Of a DNA stretch of 64,000 nucleotides, positions 28,928 to 37,740 are shown piece after piece; the first letter of the stretch is position 1; each line of letters begins with the position of its first letter. This DNA comes from Desulfobacillus sp041396245 (lineage in GTDB: Bacteria > Pseudomonadota > Gammaproteobacteria > Burkholderiales > Rhodocyclaceae), in the NCBI GenBank assembly GCA_041396245.1, contig JAWKYW010000002.1, positions 124,001-188,000 on the forward strand, read 5' to 3'. Made by a program: the position numbers and the translations under genes. Below the pieces are notes generated by a model, which was not told the origin of the DNA, made no database searches, and worked only from the letters and a program-made list of their open reading frames with translations.

Positions 28928-29575
28928 CTATTCCCGGCCCGGAGCGCTTCGCGGCAGTCCGGAGGATGCACCCGCGTAGGGTTCGGCCTCGGCGCGGTGG
29001 CGCCGCCAGTTCTCGAAATAGCGGCGCATCAGCGGCCGATCGCCGCGCAGGATGAGCAGGTTCTCGGCATTCTTCGCCTGCGCCGACCAGGTGAAATTGT
29101 AGGAGCCGGTCAGCACCACCGGCGCCTTGCCTTCGGCATCGATGAGCATGATCTTGTTGTGGGCCGAGGCATAGCGGAACTCCAGTGCCACCGGGATGCC
29201 GGCCGCCGCCAGGTTCGGTATGCGGCTGTTGTCCATGCGCCAGACCTGCTCGCCATCGGCCAGCACTTCGACGCGCACCCCGCGCGCATGCGCCTCGATC
29301 AGCGCCTTGGCGAGCGTGCGGCTGGTAAAGACGAAGGCCTGCACATGGATCGTGCGGCGTGCCTCGCGGAGGGCGTTGACGATGGCGCCCTGGATGTCGT
29401 CCCAGGGGGAAAACAGCGCCTCGATGCTGCCCTGCCCGGTCCCGACGTGCGGGGCCGCGCCCGCTTCGGCATCGAAAGCCCGGACCGGCTGCGCCAGCAG
29501 AAGCGCAAGCCCCGCCAGAACGGCGGCAAGCGCGCCGCGCAGGGACCTCCGCCCGCGGGGATTTCCTGCGGTCAT
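28928..29575 (-). CDS. Phospholipase D-like nuclease, secreted
   Basis: 215 residues from ATG 29575; a longer in-frame start at 29662 would run into the next gene and lacks signal character. A signal peptide (ALAAVLAGLALLLAQPVRA) is followed by one PLD domain with the HxKxxxxD motif HNKIMLID and downstream GSYNFTWSAQAKNAEN. Proteins with a single motif, such as Nuc of Salmonella, work as dimers and cut DNA, or are periplasmic lipases. It follows the FmdE-like gene by 46 nt. Confidence 0.85.
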   Translation of the reverse strand: MTAGNPRGRRSLRGALAAVLAGLALLLAQPVRAFDAEAGAAPHVGTGQGSIEALFSPWDDIQGAIVNALREARRTIHVQAFVFTSRTLAKALIEAHARGVRVEVLADGEQVWRMDNSRIPNLAAAGIPVALEFRYASAHNKIMLIDAEGKAPVVLTGSYNFTWSAQAKNAENLLILRGDRPLMRRYFENWRRHRAEAEPYAGASSGLPRSAPGRE

Positions 29576-29621
29576 CGGCACGCCGCGCCGGCCGGGAATC
29601 GCGGCGGGCTGTCGGCCGTCA

Positions 29622-30236
29622 TCATGCGGCGCGGACCGGGATCGTTTCGTCGTCGTGCGCATGCTCGGTCAGCAGCCGGCGCACCCGCGCCTGCCAGAGG
29701 CGGCCGAATTCGTGCCGCACCTCGTCGGTGGCACGGCCGGTGATGCAGGCGGCCATCAGTTCGCCCATGTGCGGCTCGCTCGGCACCCGCTCCAGGTGCG
29801 CCACCACGTCGACCGCCGCGCCGCTGTCCTGGCGCGTGAAGCGGATCTCCTCGCTCACCGCGGCATTGAAGAACAGCAGGTTGCGCCGGTCGAAGCGGCC
29901 GGCCAGACCCTTGAAGCCGGTGTCGTGCGTCGCCCCGGTGACCAGCGTGACGACATTGGCGATGACGCCGGTCACCCCGCTCGTCGCCTCGTGGCGGAAA
30001 TCGACGCGGACGGCGCCGCGCTCGGGCACGTCGCGCGGATACAGCGCCTCCAGCGCCCGCGCCGTCATCAGCCAGGCGGCGGCCACGGTCGGGCAGGAAT
30101 GCCCGGCCAGCTTCACGGCATCGACATAGCGGTATTCGATGATGCCGCCTTCCATCGCGCCGAGGAACTTGGCGAGCGGGTCGTACATCGTGATGATGGG
30201 GGCTTCGTCGAAAAATTCCGGGTATCTCATGGTCAT
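29622..30236 (-). CDS. FmdE-domain protein (formylmethanofuran dehydrogenase subunit E family)
   Basis: 204 residues from ATG 30236 with GAGGA upstream, overlapping the rsmB-like stop by 4 nt. The conserved FmdE stretch AVKLAGHSCPTVAAAWLM contains the Cys/His pair of this family. Stand-alone FmdE proteins occur in many bacteria without methanofuran chemistry and their role is unknown; a metal- or molybdenum-related role is only suggested by the family name. Other formylmethanofuran genes are not present in the window. Confidence 0.7.
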   Translation of the reverse strand: MTMRYPEFFDEAPIITMYDPLAKFLGAMEGGIIEYRYVDAVKLAGHSCPTVAAAWLMTARALEALYPRDVPERGAVRVDFRHEATSGVTGVIANVVTLVTGATHDTGFKGLAGRFDRRNLLFFNAAVSEEIRFTRQDSGAAVDVVAHLERVPSEPHMGELMAACITGRATDEVRHEFGRLWQARVRRLLTEHAHDDETIPVRAA

Positions 30237-31501
30237 GTCCTCGCTTGTTCGCGTTCCAATGCTGCCGCAAAAAAACCGTCCGTGCCGTGCGTGTGCGGCG
30301 CCAGCCGCAGCGTCTCGCCGCATTCGAGGACGATGCCCTGCCTGCCCAGTATTTCCTGCGCGGAAACCTGCCTGAAATCGGGATGGGCGGCGAGGAAACC
30401 AGCGACGATCGCCTCGTTCTCCTCGGGCAGGATGCTGCAGGTGGCGTACACCAGCCGCCCGCCCGGCTTCACCAGGCGCGCGGCGCCCTGCAGGATGTCG
30501 CGCTGCTTGCAGGCGAGCTCGGCCACCCCCTCCGGCGTCTGCCGCCACTTGAGGTCGGGATTGCGGCGCAGCGTGCCCAGCCCGCTGCAGGGCGCGTCGA
30601 CCAGCACCCGGTCGAGCTTGCCGGCGAGGCGCTTGACGCGGATGTCGTTCTCGTTGGCGATCGTCACCGGATGCACGTTGGACAGGCCGGAGCGTGCCAT
30701 GCGGTCCTTCAGCCGCGCCAGACGCTTGCCGGAGACGTCGAAGGCGTAGAGCCGGCCGGTCGAGCGCATCAGCGCGCCCAGCAGCAGGGTCTTGCCGCCG
30801 GCGCCGGCGCAGAAGTCGGCCACCATCTCGCCGCGCTTCGGCGCGACGAGATAGCCGAGCAGCTGGCTGCCCTCGTCCTGCACTTCGATGGTGCCGTCGA
30901 GGTAAAGCGGATGCTTCTGCAGCGCCGGCTTGGCCTTGAGGCGGAGGGCAAGCGGCGAGAGCACGCCCGCCTCGGCGGCGAGGCCTTCCCCGTTGAGGCG
31001 CGCGAGCACCGTCTCGCGGTCGTTCTTCAGCGGATTCACGCGCAAGTCGAGCGGCGCCGGCTGGTTGAGCCCCTGGGCCAGCTTGAGCAGCGCATCCGCC
31101 TCCATGCGGGCCAGCAGCCGCTCGGCCAGCCAGTCGGGCAAGTCGGCCTGCCCGGCGAGGCCGAGCGCGCTCTCCTGCCGGCCCTTCAGTTCGGCCACCC
31201 ACTTCAGTTCCTTCTCGCCGAGGGCGCCTTCCAGCTGGCGCCGGTTGACGCCGGAGAGCTTGACGAGCGCCGCCAGCACCAGCCGGCGCGGCGTCGCCTC
31301 GGCGCCGAGCAGATGTTCCAGCAGCCGCCGGCGCCGCAGCACGGCATAGGCCGTCTCGGCGATGAAAGCGCGGTCGCTCTGGCCGAGCGCGCGGTTGTCG
31401 CGAAAGAATTTCGACAGCACGGCGTCGGCCGGATGCTCGAACCGCAGCAGCTGGTTGAGCGCCGTGGTCGCCGCGTCGATGAGTTTCGCCGTAATGCGCA
31501 T
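30233..31501 (-). CDS. rsmB: 16S rRNA cytosine-C5 methyltransferase, RsmB/NOP family
   Basis: 422 residues. An N-terminal NusB-like RNA-binding part is followed by the SAM-dependent methyltransferase domain (FCAGAGGKTLLLGALM near residue 232). The two catalytic cysteines are in DAPCSGLGTLRR and YATCSILPEEN. It methylates a 16S rRNA cytosine (m5C967 in E. coli RsmB); RsmF-like or tRNA m5C activity cannot be excluded. The ATG lies inside a motif copy (31487-31510), so the motif replaces part of the ribosome-binding region. Confidence 0.88.
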   Translation of the reverse strand: MRITAKLIDAATTALNQLLRFEHPADAVLSKFFRDNRALGQSDRAFIAETAYAVLRRRRLLEHLLGAEATPRRLVLAALVKLSGVNRRQLEGALGEKELKWVAELKGRQESALGLAGQADLPDWLAERLLARMEADALLKLAQGLNQPAPLDLRVNPLKNDRETVLARLNGEGLAAEAGVLSPLALRLKAKPALQKHPLYLDGTIEVQDEGSQLLGYLVAPKRGEMVADFCAGAGGKTLLLGALMRSTGRLYAFDVSGKRLARLKDRMARSGLSNVHPVTIANENDIRVKRLAGKLDRVLVDAPCSGLGTLRRNPDLKWRQTPEGVAELACKQRDILQGAARLVKPGGRLVYATCSILPEENEAIVAGFLAAHPDFRQVSAQEILGRQGIVLECGETLRLAPHTHGTDGFFAAALEREQART

Positions 31502-31510
31502 GCTGACTTT
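31487..31510 (-). repeat. Bipartite 24-bp motif, copy 6
   Basis: Exact match on the minus strand. It spans the start of the rsmB-like gene: AAAGTCAGC, then ATG and the next four codons. Confidence 0.85.
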
Positions 31511-32293
31511 CTATTTTCGGGTTGTGGCCGTTTTCGTACCGTCCGCTTCCAGCGCGACCGCACGCTGTTCGAACGTCCGGCCCTTGCGGTCCGTGTAGCG
31601 GATGCGCAGCGGCAGCTGGCGGTACTCGGGCGCCAGCCACAGCTCCATGGTTTTCCTGCTGTCGGGCGCAGTGGCCTTCAGGTGGCGTGTGCGCAGGACG
31701 CCGAAGGGCGTCTCGATCGTCTCGTGCCCGGCCGTGGCGTAAATGTGGCGCCGGTAGCGCTTGCCGCTGGCGACCATCATCTCGCTGCGGTCCGTGCCGC
31801 CGGCCAGCCCGAGCTGGTAGATCTGCGACAGCACGTCCTGGGCGCCCGGCTCGAGCGCCGTTTCCAGCCTGACCCGCTCCGCAGCGTAGAGCGTCAGCTT
31901 CATGCCTTGCCAGTCGAAGCGCGCCCGCTCGGTCTTCCGGCCCTTGCGCTCGACGCGGAACGTTTGCGGCACGAGTCCGGCCGGCGTCATCCGGCCTTCG
32001 CTCGTCTGGACGATCCGGGCCGTTGCAAAGACCGCCGCCAGGCCCGCCGCCTCGGTCACCCCTTGCAGGAAATAATCCTTTCCGTCGTGCCGCCAGACAT
32101 GCGTCGTGTGGCCGATGAGCGTGGCCTGCCCGCCCGAGCCGCGATACAGCTCGAAGCGGATGCTGCCGTGGCGCGGCCAGGCCGCATCCGCAGCCGTCCC
32201 GACTGCCGGCGGCCGGCCGTCACCGTCCGCGGCCGGCGCCTGCGCGAGCGGCAGGCACGCCAGCACGGCAATCAGGCCGAGTTCAGCGCGCAT
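31511..32293 (-). CDS. DUF3108 periplasmic protein
   Basis: 260 residues with signal peptide (GLIAVLACLPLAQAPA) and the DUF3108 beta-sandwich features (GSIRFELYRGSGGQATLIG, SQIYQLGLAGG, FGVLRTRHL, MELWLAPEYRQLPLRIRY). DUF3108 proteins occur in proteobacteria next to purN and rsmB; the function is unknown, probably envelope-located lipid or polysaccharide binding. It overlaps the end of purN by 11 nt. Confidence 0.8.
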   Translation of the reverse strand: MRAELGLIAVLACLPLAQAPAADGDGRPPAVGTAADAAWPRHGSIRFELYRGSGGQATLIGHTTHVWRHDGKDYFLQGVTEAAGLAAVFATARIVQTSEGRMTPAGLVPQTFRVERKGRKTERARFDWQGMKLTLYAAERVRLETALEPGAQDVLSQIYQLGLAGGTDRSEMMVASGKRYRRHIYATAGHETIETPFGVLRTRHLKATAPDSRKTMELWLAPEYRQLPLRIRYTDRKGRTFEQRAVALEADGTKTATTRK

Positions 32294-32927
32294 CGGGCAG
32301 CGGCGACAGCAGCGCCCCCATGTCGTGCCGCTCCCCATCGAGCCGCACGCGGCCATCGGCGCCGAGAGAGAGACGGCCCTCGAGGAACCAGCGCACCGCC
32401 TGCGGATAGGCGATGTGCTCCTGCGCCAGCACGCGCGCGGCGAGCGCGTCCTCGCTGTCATCGGCATGCACCGGCACGGCGGCCTGGATGACGACCGGGC
32501 CGTTGTCGAGCGCCGGCGTGACGAAGTGCACCGTGCAGCCGTGGATGCGGCAGCCGGCCTCGATGGCACGCTTGTGGGTGTGCAGGCCGGGGAAGGCCGG
32601 CAGCAGCGAGGGATGGATGTTCATCATGCGGCCGTGGTAGCGCCGCACGAAATCCTCGCCGAGGATGCGCATGAAGCCGGCCAGCACGATCAGGTCCGGC
32701 GCGTGGCGGTCGATCTCGGCGGCGAGCGCGGCTTCAAAGAGCTCGCGCGAGGCGTGTTCGGCATGCGCCACCACGGCGGTCGGGATGCCGCGGGCGCGGG
32801 CGGTTTCCAGACCCTTCGCATCGGCCTTGTTGCTGATCACCGCGGCAATGCGGCACGGCAGCTTCGCTTCGAACATGGCCTCCATGTTGCTGCCGCGGCC
32901 GGAGATGAGGATGGCGATGCTCTTCAT
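32283..32927 (-). CDS. purN: Phosphoribosylglycinamide formyltransferase
   Basis: 214 residues. ILISGRGSNMEAM is the nucleotide-binding start, and the catalytic triad Asn-His-Asp is visible in NIHPSLLPAFPGL and HFVTPALDNGPV. It transfers a formyl group from 10-formyl-tetrahydrofolate to GAR in purine synthesis; purM is also in the window. The start is ATG 32927, right behind the lipoprotein gene. Confidence 0.95.
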   Translation of the reverse strand: MKSIAILISGRGSNMEAMFEAKLPCRIAAVISNKADAKGLETARARGIPTAVVAHAEHASRELFEAALAAEIDRHAPDLIVLAGFMRILGEDFVRRYHGRMMNIHPSLLPAFPGLHTHKRAIEAGCRIHGCTVHFVTPALDNGPVVIQAAVPVHADDSEDALAARVLAQEHIAYPQAVRWFLEGRLSLGADGRVRLDGERHDMGALLSPLPDAR

Positions 32928-32929
32928 GT

Positions 32930-33637
32930 TCAGAATTTGACCGGCAGGAATATGGCGGTGGCGAGGTTCTGGAACACCTTGACCACCAGCCGGTTGGTCT
33001 TGTCGGCGATGATCTTCGAGAGCAGGTCGAGGCTGCCGATGATCTTGCCGAACTCGCGCTCGAAGGAGAGGTTCCTCACCGGCCCGCCGCCCTCGTTGGA
33101 GAGCAGCACCGGCTCGCCGCCCGGAGTCGCTGCGTTGGACAGTTTCCACACGGCGATCTCGACGTTGCGGGCGGCGTTGAACAGGGCCTGCGGATCGAGG
33201 TCGTCGATGAGGAACAGCTCGCTCTTGTCGTTGAAGGCCGTCATCGTCATGCCGCCGAGGCCGGCGATGAAAGCCAGCACGCGGTCACCGGCATAGTCCT
33301 CTCGGAAGGCGAGATGGATGGCGTCGGTGCCGCGCCTGTCGTCGAGTTCTGCAAATCGCCAGCCATGATCGGCTTCGAAGATGCGCGCCACCGCCGCCGC
33401 CAGGCTGGCCTGGCCGCCCTTGCGCCACTCGCGCGGATTGCGCCGGTAGAGCTTCTCCGCCAGCAGCCTGAGGCTGGCGAATACTTCGCGCTGGTGCGCC
33501 TCGGCGACGCGATCGATGTCGGACTTGGCGATCTGGTTCGGGTCGAATCCGGACACGGGCTTGCGCGGCGTCGTGCCCGTGGTCACACAGGCGGCCAACA
33601 AGGGCAGGAAAATCAACGGGATAAGCCGATAAATCAT
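32930..33637 (-). CDS. Conserved lipoprotein
   Basis: 235 residues with a lipobox (LPLLAAC, Cys at about residue 17). The mature part starts with a Thr-rich stretch and has FREDYAGDRVLAFIAGLGGMTM and SLDLLSKIIADKTNR. I do not recognise a named family; similar lipoproteins stand beside purN in other betaproteobacteria. Two nt upstream of purN in the same direction. Confidence 0.75.
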   Translation of the reverse strand: MIYRLIPLIFLPLLAACVTTGTTPRKPVSGFDPNQIAKSDIDRVAEAHQREVFASLRLLAEKLYRRNPREWRKGGQASLAAAVARIFEADHGWRFAELDDRRGTDAIHLAFREDYAGDRVLAFIAGLGGMTMTAFNDKSELFLIDDLDPQALFNAARNVEIAVWKLSNAATPGGEPVLLSNEGGGPVRNLSFEREFGKIIGSLDLLSKIIADKTNRLVVKVFQNLATAIFLPVKF

Positions 33638-33691
33638 GCGCCATCATAGCGCAAAGGCCCTGCCCCGCGCCAAGCCCCTGTCGGCAAAGGC

Positions 33692-34333
33692 CTATTGCGC
33701 GGCGCGGCGGTGCCTGAGGTAAGCGATCGCCGCCGGCATGACCGATACGACGATGATGGCAAGGATGACCAGGCTCAGGTTGTTCCTGATGAGCGGCAGG
33801 TTGCCGAAGAGATAGCCCGCCACGGAGAGCGAAGCCACCCACAGCACGGCGCCGGCGATGTTGAAGGCCTGGAAGCGGACATAGGTCATGGCGCCGATGC
33901 CGGCGACGAAGGGCGCGAAGGTGCGCAGGATCGGGATGAAGCGCGAGAGGACCAGCGCCTTGCCGCCGTGCCGTTCGTAGAAGACGTGCGTCTTCATCAG
34001 CGCTGCCTTGTTGAAGAAGCGCGAATTCTCCCAGTGGAACACCTTCGGCCCGAGGAAGCGGCCGATGGAATAGTTCACGCTGTTGCCGAGCACCGCCGCG
34101 GCGATCAGCGTACCGTTCAGCATCCAGATGTCCATGCCACCGGTGGCCGCCAGCGCGCCGGCGACGAAGAGCAGCGAATCGCCGGGGAGGAAGGGCGTCA
34201 CGACGAAGCCGGTCTCGGCGAAGACGATGAGGAACAGGATGGCGTACACCCAGGGGCCATGCTGGGCGAGCAGCGCGGCGAGGTGCTTGTCGAGGTGGAC
34301 GGCGATGTCCCAGGCGAGGGCGAGGAGTTCCAT
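33692..34333 (-). CDS. DedA family membrane protein
   Basis: 213 residues, with re-entrant and membrane helices typical of DedA (ETGFVVTPFLPGDSLLFVAGALA; RFIPILRTFAPFVAGIGAMTYVRF, the conserved R-x3-R-x-P motif region). DedA proteins are inner-membrane phospholipid flippases/undecaprenyl-phosphate transporters needed for envelope homeostasis. Divergent from mutL with a 49-nt gap. Confidence 0.9.
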   Translation of the reverse strand: MELLALAWDIAVHLDKHLAALLAQHGPWVYAILFLIVFAETGFVVTPFLPGDSLLFVAGALAATGGMDIWMLNGTLIAAAVLGNSVNYSIGRFLGPKVFHWENSRFFNKAALMKTHVFYERHGGKALVLSRFIPILRTFAPFVAGIGAMTYVRFQAFNIAGAVLWVASLSVAGYLFGNLPLIRNNLSLVILAIIVVSVMPAAIAYLRHRRAAQ

Positions 34334-34382
34334 TGGCTTCCGCAGGCAAAAAAGCCCGCAGAGTATAATTCATCGCGCGCCC

Positions 34383-36107
34383 ATGCCCGCCATCCGTCCG
34401 CTTCCCGACCTCCTCATCAGCCAGATCGCCGCCGGCGAGGTGGTCGAGCGCCCCGCCTCGGTGGTGAAGGAACTGCTGGAGAACAGCCTCGACGCCGGCG
34501 CGCGAAATATTTCGGTACAGCTGCTAGAAGGCGGCGTGCGCCAGATCCGCATCGCCGACGACGGCGGCGGCATCCCGAAGGCGGAACTGCCGCTGGCGCT
34601 GGCGCGCCACGCCACCAGCAAGATCGCCTCGCTCGAGGACCTGGAAAGGGTGGCCTCGCTCGGTTTCCGCGGCGAGGCGCTCGCCTCCATCGCCGCGGTG
34701 GCGCGGCTGACTTTGACGAGCCGTCTGCGCGAGGCGCCGCACGCCTGGCGCATCGGTCCCGGGTCGGACGTCGCGCCCGCCGCGCTCGGCGGCGGCACCG
34801 TGATCGAGGTCGACGACCTCTACTTCAACACGCCGGCGCGGCGCAAATTCCTGAAAAGCGAACACACCGAGTTCGCCCATTGCGAGGAAGCCGTGCGGCG
34901 CGCCGCCCTGGCCCATCCCGCCGTCGCCTTCCAGCTGCAGCACAACGGCCGCAGCATGCTGCACCTCGCCGCCGGCGACGCGGCGCGGCGCGTGGCGGAT
35001 ATCCTCGGCGAGGAGTTCGCCGCCCAGTCGCGCGCGGTCGACGCCGCGGCGGGCGGCCTGCATCTTGCCGGCTACGCCGCCCTGCCTGCCTACTCGCGCG
35101 CCCGCGCCGATGCCCAGTACTTCTTCGTGAATGGCCGCTTCGTGCGCGACAAGCTGCTCGCGCACGCGGTGCGCGAAGCCTACGCGGACATCCTGCACGG
35201 CCAGCGCCACGCCGCCTACGTGCTGTTCCTCGACATCGATCCGCGCGGCGTGGACGTCAACGTCCATCCGGCCAAGACCGAGGTACGCTTCCGCGACGGC
35301 CGCGCCGTGCACCAGTTCGTCTTCCATGCCCTGCAGCGCGCGCTGGCGGCGCCATTGGCCCAGGCCGCAGCCGCCGGCGGCCCCGTTTCCGCCGCCGTGC
35401 CGGCGGGACTGACTTTACCCGCGTCCGCGCCGCGGCAGCAGGCGCTCGCCGTCGAGCAGCCCGTCGCCGCCTACTACGATTTCGTGCGCCCGTCCGCAGC
35501 GATGCCGGAAACCGAAGCCGGCGCAGCGCCGCCGCTCGGCTTCGCCCTCGCCCAGCTGCACGGCATCTACATCCTGGCGCAGAACGCTTCAGGCCTGGTG
35601 CTGGTGGACATGCACGCCGCCCACGAGCGCATCCTCTACGAGAAGCTGAAGACGGCGCTGGACGAGCGCCCGGCGGTGCAGCCGCTGCTGGTGCCGGTGG
35701 TGATCTCGGCGAGCGGCGAGGAAACCGCGGCGGCCGAGGCGCATGCCGAGACACTGGGCCGCCTCGGCTTCGAGGTCGCCGCGGCCGGACCGCGCGAACT
35801 GGTGGTGCGCGCCGTGCCGGCGCTGCTCGCCAGCGGCCGCATTCCCGACCTCGTGCGGGCGCTGCTCGCCGAGCTGGAGAAGTTCGGCGCCAGCCGTGCC
35901 GCCGCGGAACGGCGCAACGAACTCCTCGCCACGATGGCCTGCCACGGCGCGGTGCGCGCCAACCGCATACTTAGCCTGCCGGAGATGAACGCCCTGCTGC
36001 GGCAGATGGAGGAAACCGAGCGCGCCGACCAGTGCAACCACGGCCGGCCGACGTGGACGCGGCTTTCAATGGAAGAACTCGACCGGCTGTTCCTGCGTGG
36101 GCGATGA
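34383..36107 (+). CDS. mutL: DNA mismatch repair protein MutL
   Basis: 574 residues. GHKL ATPase N-terminal motifs (SQIAAGEVVERPASVVKELLENSLDAGA, DDGGGI, HATSKI, GFRGEALASI) and the C-terminal dimerisation domain with the ACHGAVRAN segment are intact. MutL couples MutS to strand cleavage. It contains two bipartite motif copies (34691-34714 and 35393-35416), one of them over the highly conserved RLTLTSR stretch of the ATPase domain. The stop overlaps the miaA start (ATGA). Confidence 0.96.
   Translation: MPAIRPLPDLLISQIAAGEVVERPASVVKELLENSLDAGARNISVQLLEGGVRQIRIADDGGGIPKAELPLALARHATSKIASLEDLERVASLGFRGEALASIAAVARLTLTSRLREAPHAWRIGPGSDVAPAALGGGTVIEVDDLYFNTPARRKFLKSEHTEFAHCEEAVRRAALAHPAVAFQLQHNGRSMLHLAAGDAARRVADILGEEFAAQSRAVDAAAGGLHLAGYAALPAYSRARADAQYFFVNGRFVRDKLLAHAVREAYADILHGQRHAAYVLFLDIDPRGVDVNVHPAKTEVRFRDGRAVHQFVFHALQRALAAPLAQAAAAGGPVSAAVPAGLTLPASAPRQQALAVEQPVAAYYDFVRPSAAMPETEAGAAPPLGFALAQLHGIYILAQNASGLVLVDMHAAHERILYEKLKTALDERPAVQPLLVPVVISASGEETAAAEAHAETLGRLGFEVAAAGPRELVVRAVPALLASGRIPDLVRALLAELEKFGASRAAAERRNELLATMACHGAVRANRILSLPEMNALLRQMEETERADQCNHGRPTWTRLSMEELDRLFLRGR
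34691..34714 (-). repeat. Bipartite 24-bp motif, copy 7
   Basis: One mismatch (GCGGCG). In mutL; CTG ACT TTG encodes the conserved Leu-Thr-Leu. Confidence 0.75.
35393..35416 (-). repeat. Bipartite 24-bp motif, copy 8
   Basis: Exact match in mutL, over the less conserved linker. CTG ACT TTA includes TTA, among the rarest leucine codons in GC-rich genomes. Confidence 0.85.
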
Positions 36108-37048
36108 GCGAACGCAACCGGCTTCCGCCGGCGATCTGCCTGATGGGACCCACGGCGAGCGGCAAGACCGCCGTCTCGCTGGGACTGACTTTGCGTTTCC
36201 CCCTGGAGATCGTCAGCGTCGACTCGGCGCAGGTGTTCCGCGACATGGACATCGGCACCGCCAAGCCGGACCGCGCCACGCTGGAAAAATTTCCGCACCA
36301 CCTGATCGACCTGATCTCCCCCGAGGAAAGCTATTCCGCCGCGCGCTTCCGCAGTGACGCGCTGCGCGTCATGGCGCAAATCACGGCGCGCGGCAGGATC
36401 CCGCTGCTCGCCGGCGGCACCATGCTCTACTTCAAGGCGCTGCGCGACGGCCTCTCCGACCTGCCGCAGGCCGACGCCGAACTGCGTCGCGCCATCGACG
36501 AAGAAGCGCAACGCCGCGGCTGGCCGGCGCTGCACGCCGAACTGGCGGCGCTAGACCCCGCCGCTGCGGCGTGCCTCAAGCCGACCGACGCACAGCGCAT
36601 CCAGCGCGCGCTGGAAGTCGTGCGTCTGACCGGCGCGCCGCTGGCCGATAGCCTGGCGCGCCGAACCGCAGCCGCCCCGCCCTACCGCCTCATCCAGCTC
36701 GCCCTGCAACCCTCCGACCGCGCCGTGCTGCATGAACGCATCGCGCTACGCTTCGACGCCATGCTGGCGGCCGGGCTGGTCGACGAGGTGATGGCCTTGC
36801 GGAAGAAGTACCGCCTGCATGCCGGCCTGCCCTCCATGCGCTGCGTCGGCTACCGCCAGGCGTGGGATTACCTCGAAGGCCATTGCGACCGCGCGGCCCT
36901 GCGCGAGAAGGGCATCGCCGCCACGCGCCAGCTGGCCAAGCGGCAGCTGACCTGGCTGCGTTCCTGGCCGGAAGTGACGACCTTCGATTGCCTGGCACCG
37001 GACCTGGCCGGGCGGGTGGCGAGCGCCACCGCCGCCGCGCTCGCTTAA
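36104..37048 (+). CDS. miaA: tRNA dimethylallyltransferase
   Basis: 314 residues with P-loop MGPTASGKTAV near residue 15, DSAQVFRDMDIGTAKP, LLAGGTMLYFKAL and the MRCVGYRQAWDYL tRNA-recognition region. It adds the isoprenyl group to A37 of UNN-reading tRNAs. Coupled to mutL by a 4-nt overlap, the usual proteobacterial pair. A motif copy lies at 36169-36192 over Leu-Thr-Leu just behind the P-loop. Confidence 0.95.
   Translation: MSERNRLPPAICLMGPTASGKTAVSLGLTLRFPLEIVSVDSAQVFRDMDIGTAKPDRATLEKFPHHLIDLISPEESYSAARFRSDALRVMAQITARGRIPLLAGGTMLYFKALRDGLSDLPQADAELRRAIDEEAQRRGWPALHAELAALDPAAAACLKPTDAQRIQRALEVVRLTGAPLADSLARRTAAAPPYRLIQLALQPSDRAVLHERIALRFDAMLAAGLVDEVMALRKKYRLHAGLPSMRCVGYRQAWDYLEGHCDRAALREKGIAATRQLAKRQLTWLRSWPEVTTFDCLAPDLAGRVASATAAALA
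36169..36192 (-). repeat. Bipartite 24-bp motif, copy 9
   Basis: Exact match in miaA. CTG ACT TTG encodes Leu-Thr-Leu. Confidence 0.85.
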
Positions 37049-37095
37049 GTTCGCCCGGAAACGGCCGTTATTTTCCCAGTCATGGGAAAAAGGGC

Positions 37096-37740
37096 ATGAA
37101 CGCGGCCAGCGAAACCGTCGACGAAGCCGGCGAGGAGGCTGGCGAGGAGTTGGCGCCGAAGCCGGGATTCGTCCTGCGCCTCAAGCGCCTGCTGGCGCTG
37201 CTGCTGCGGCTGCTCGGGCGCCTGCGCAAGCCGCAGGAGGTCGATGCGGAGGAAGACGCCGCGCCCGATGCGGGGCGAGACCGGCGCGAGGCGTCCGATG
37301 AAAGCGAAGCCCTCCCGGCCGCGCCGCCGCTTTGGCGGCGCATCCTGCCGTACGCCCTCGTGCTGCTGGCCGGCGCAACTGCCGGCGGCGGGGCGCTCTA
37401 CGCGCTCTCGGCACGGGTCATCGCGCACCAGTCGGCACGCCTGGCCGAACAGGCGGAAGAAGTGGCGCGCCTCAAGGACGTCCTCGCCGGCTACGACAGG
37501 ATGACACTGCAGCAAAAGAAGAAACTGGACGAGGAAAAGGGCCGGCGGGCGGAACTGCAGAACCGCCTGGCCACGGCACAGGCCGATCTTGCGCGAGGCC
37601 ATGCGTCCCCGGCGCCGGAGCCCGGCGCCGCCACCGCGGCCGGCGGCAGCCACGTCCGGGGCCAGAGCGGCGACTGCACCCTCCGCCCGGGCAGCATCGG
37701 CAGCACGCTGAAAGCGTGCCTGGAGGAATTCAACCGATAG
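37096..37740 (+). CDS. Hypothetical single-pass membrane protein with coiled coil
   Basis: 214 residues. An acidic N-terminus, a basic Arg/Leu-rich helix (residues 26-50), one membrane helix (ILPYALVLLAGATAGGGALYAL, about 95-117) and a coiled coil (about 125-165, HQSARLAEQAEEVARL...) are seen, followed by a linker and a conserved-looking C-terminal GDCTLRPGSIGSTLKACLEEF with two cysteines. I do not recognise a family. It converges with murI, overlapping by 11 nt. Only 48 nt separate it from miaA. Confidence 0.65.
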   Translation: MNAASETVDEAGEEAGEELAPKPGFVLRLKRLLALLLRLLGRLRKPQEVDAEEDAAPDAGRDRREASDESEALPAAPPLWRRILPYALVLLAGATAGGGALYALSARVIAHQSARLAEQAEEVARLKDVLAGYDRMTLQQKKKLDEEKGRRAELQNRLATAQADLARGHASPAPEPGAATAAGGSHVRGQSGDCTLRPGSIGSTLKACLEEFNR

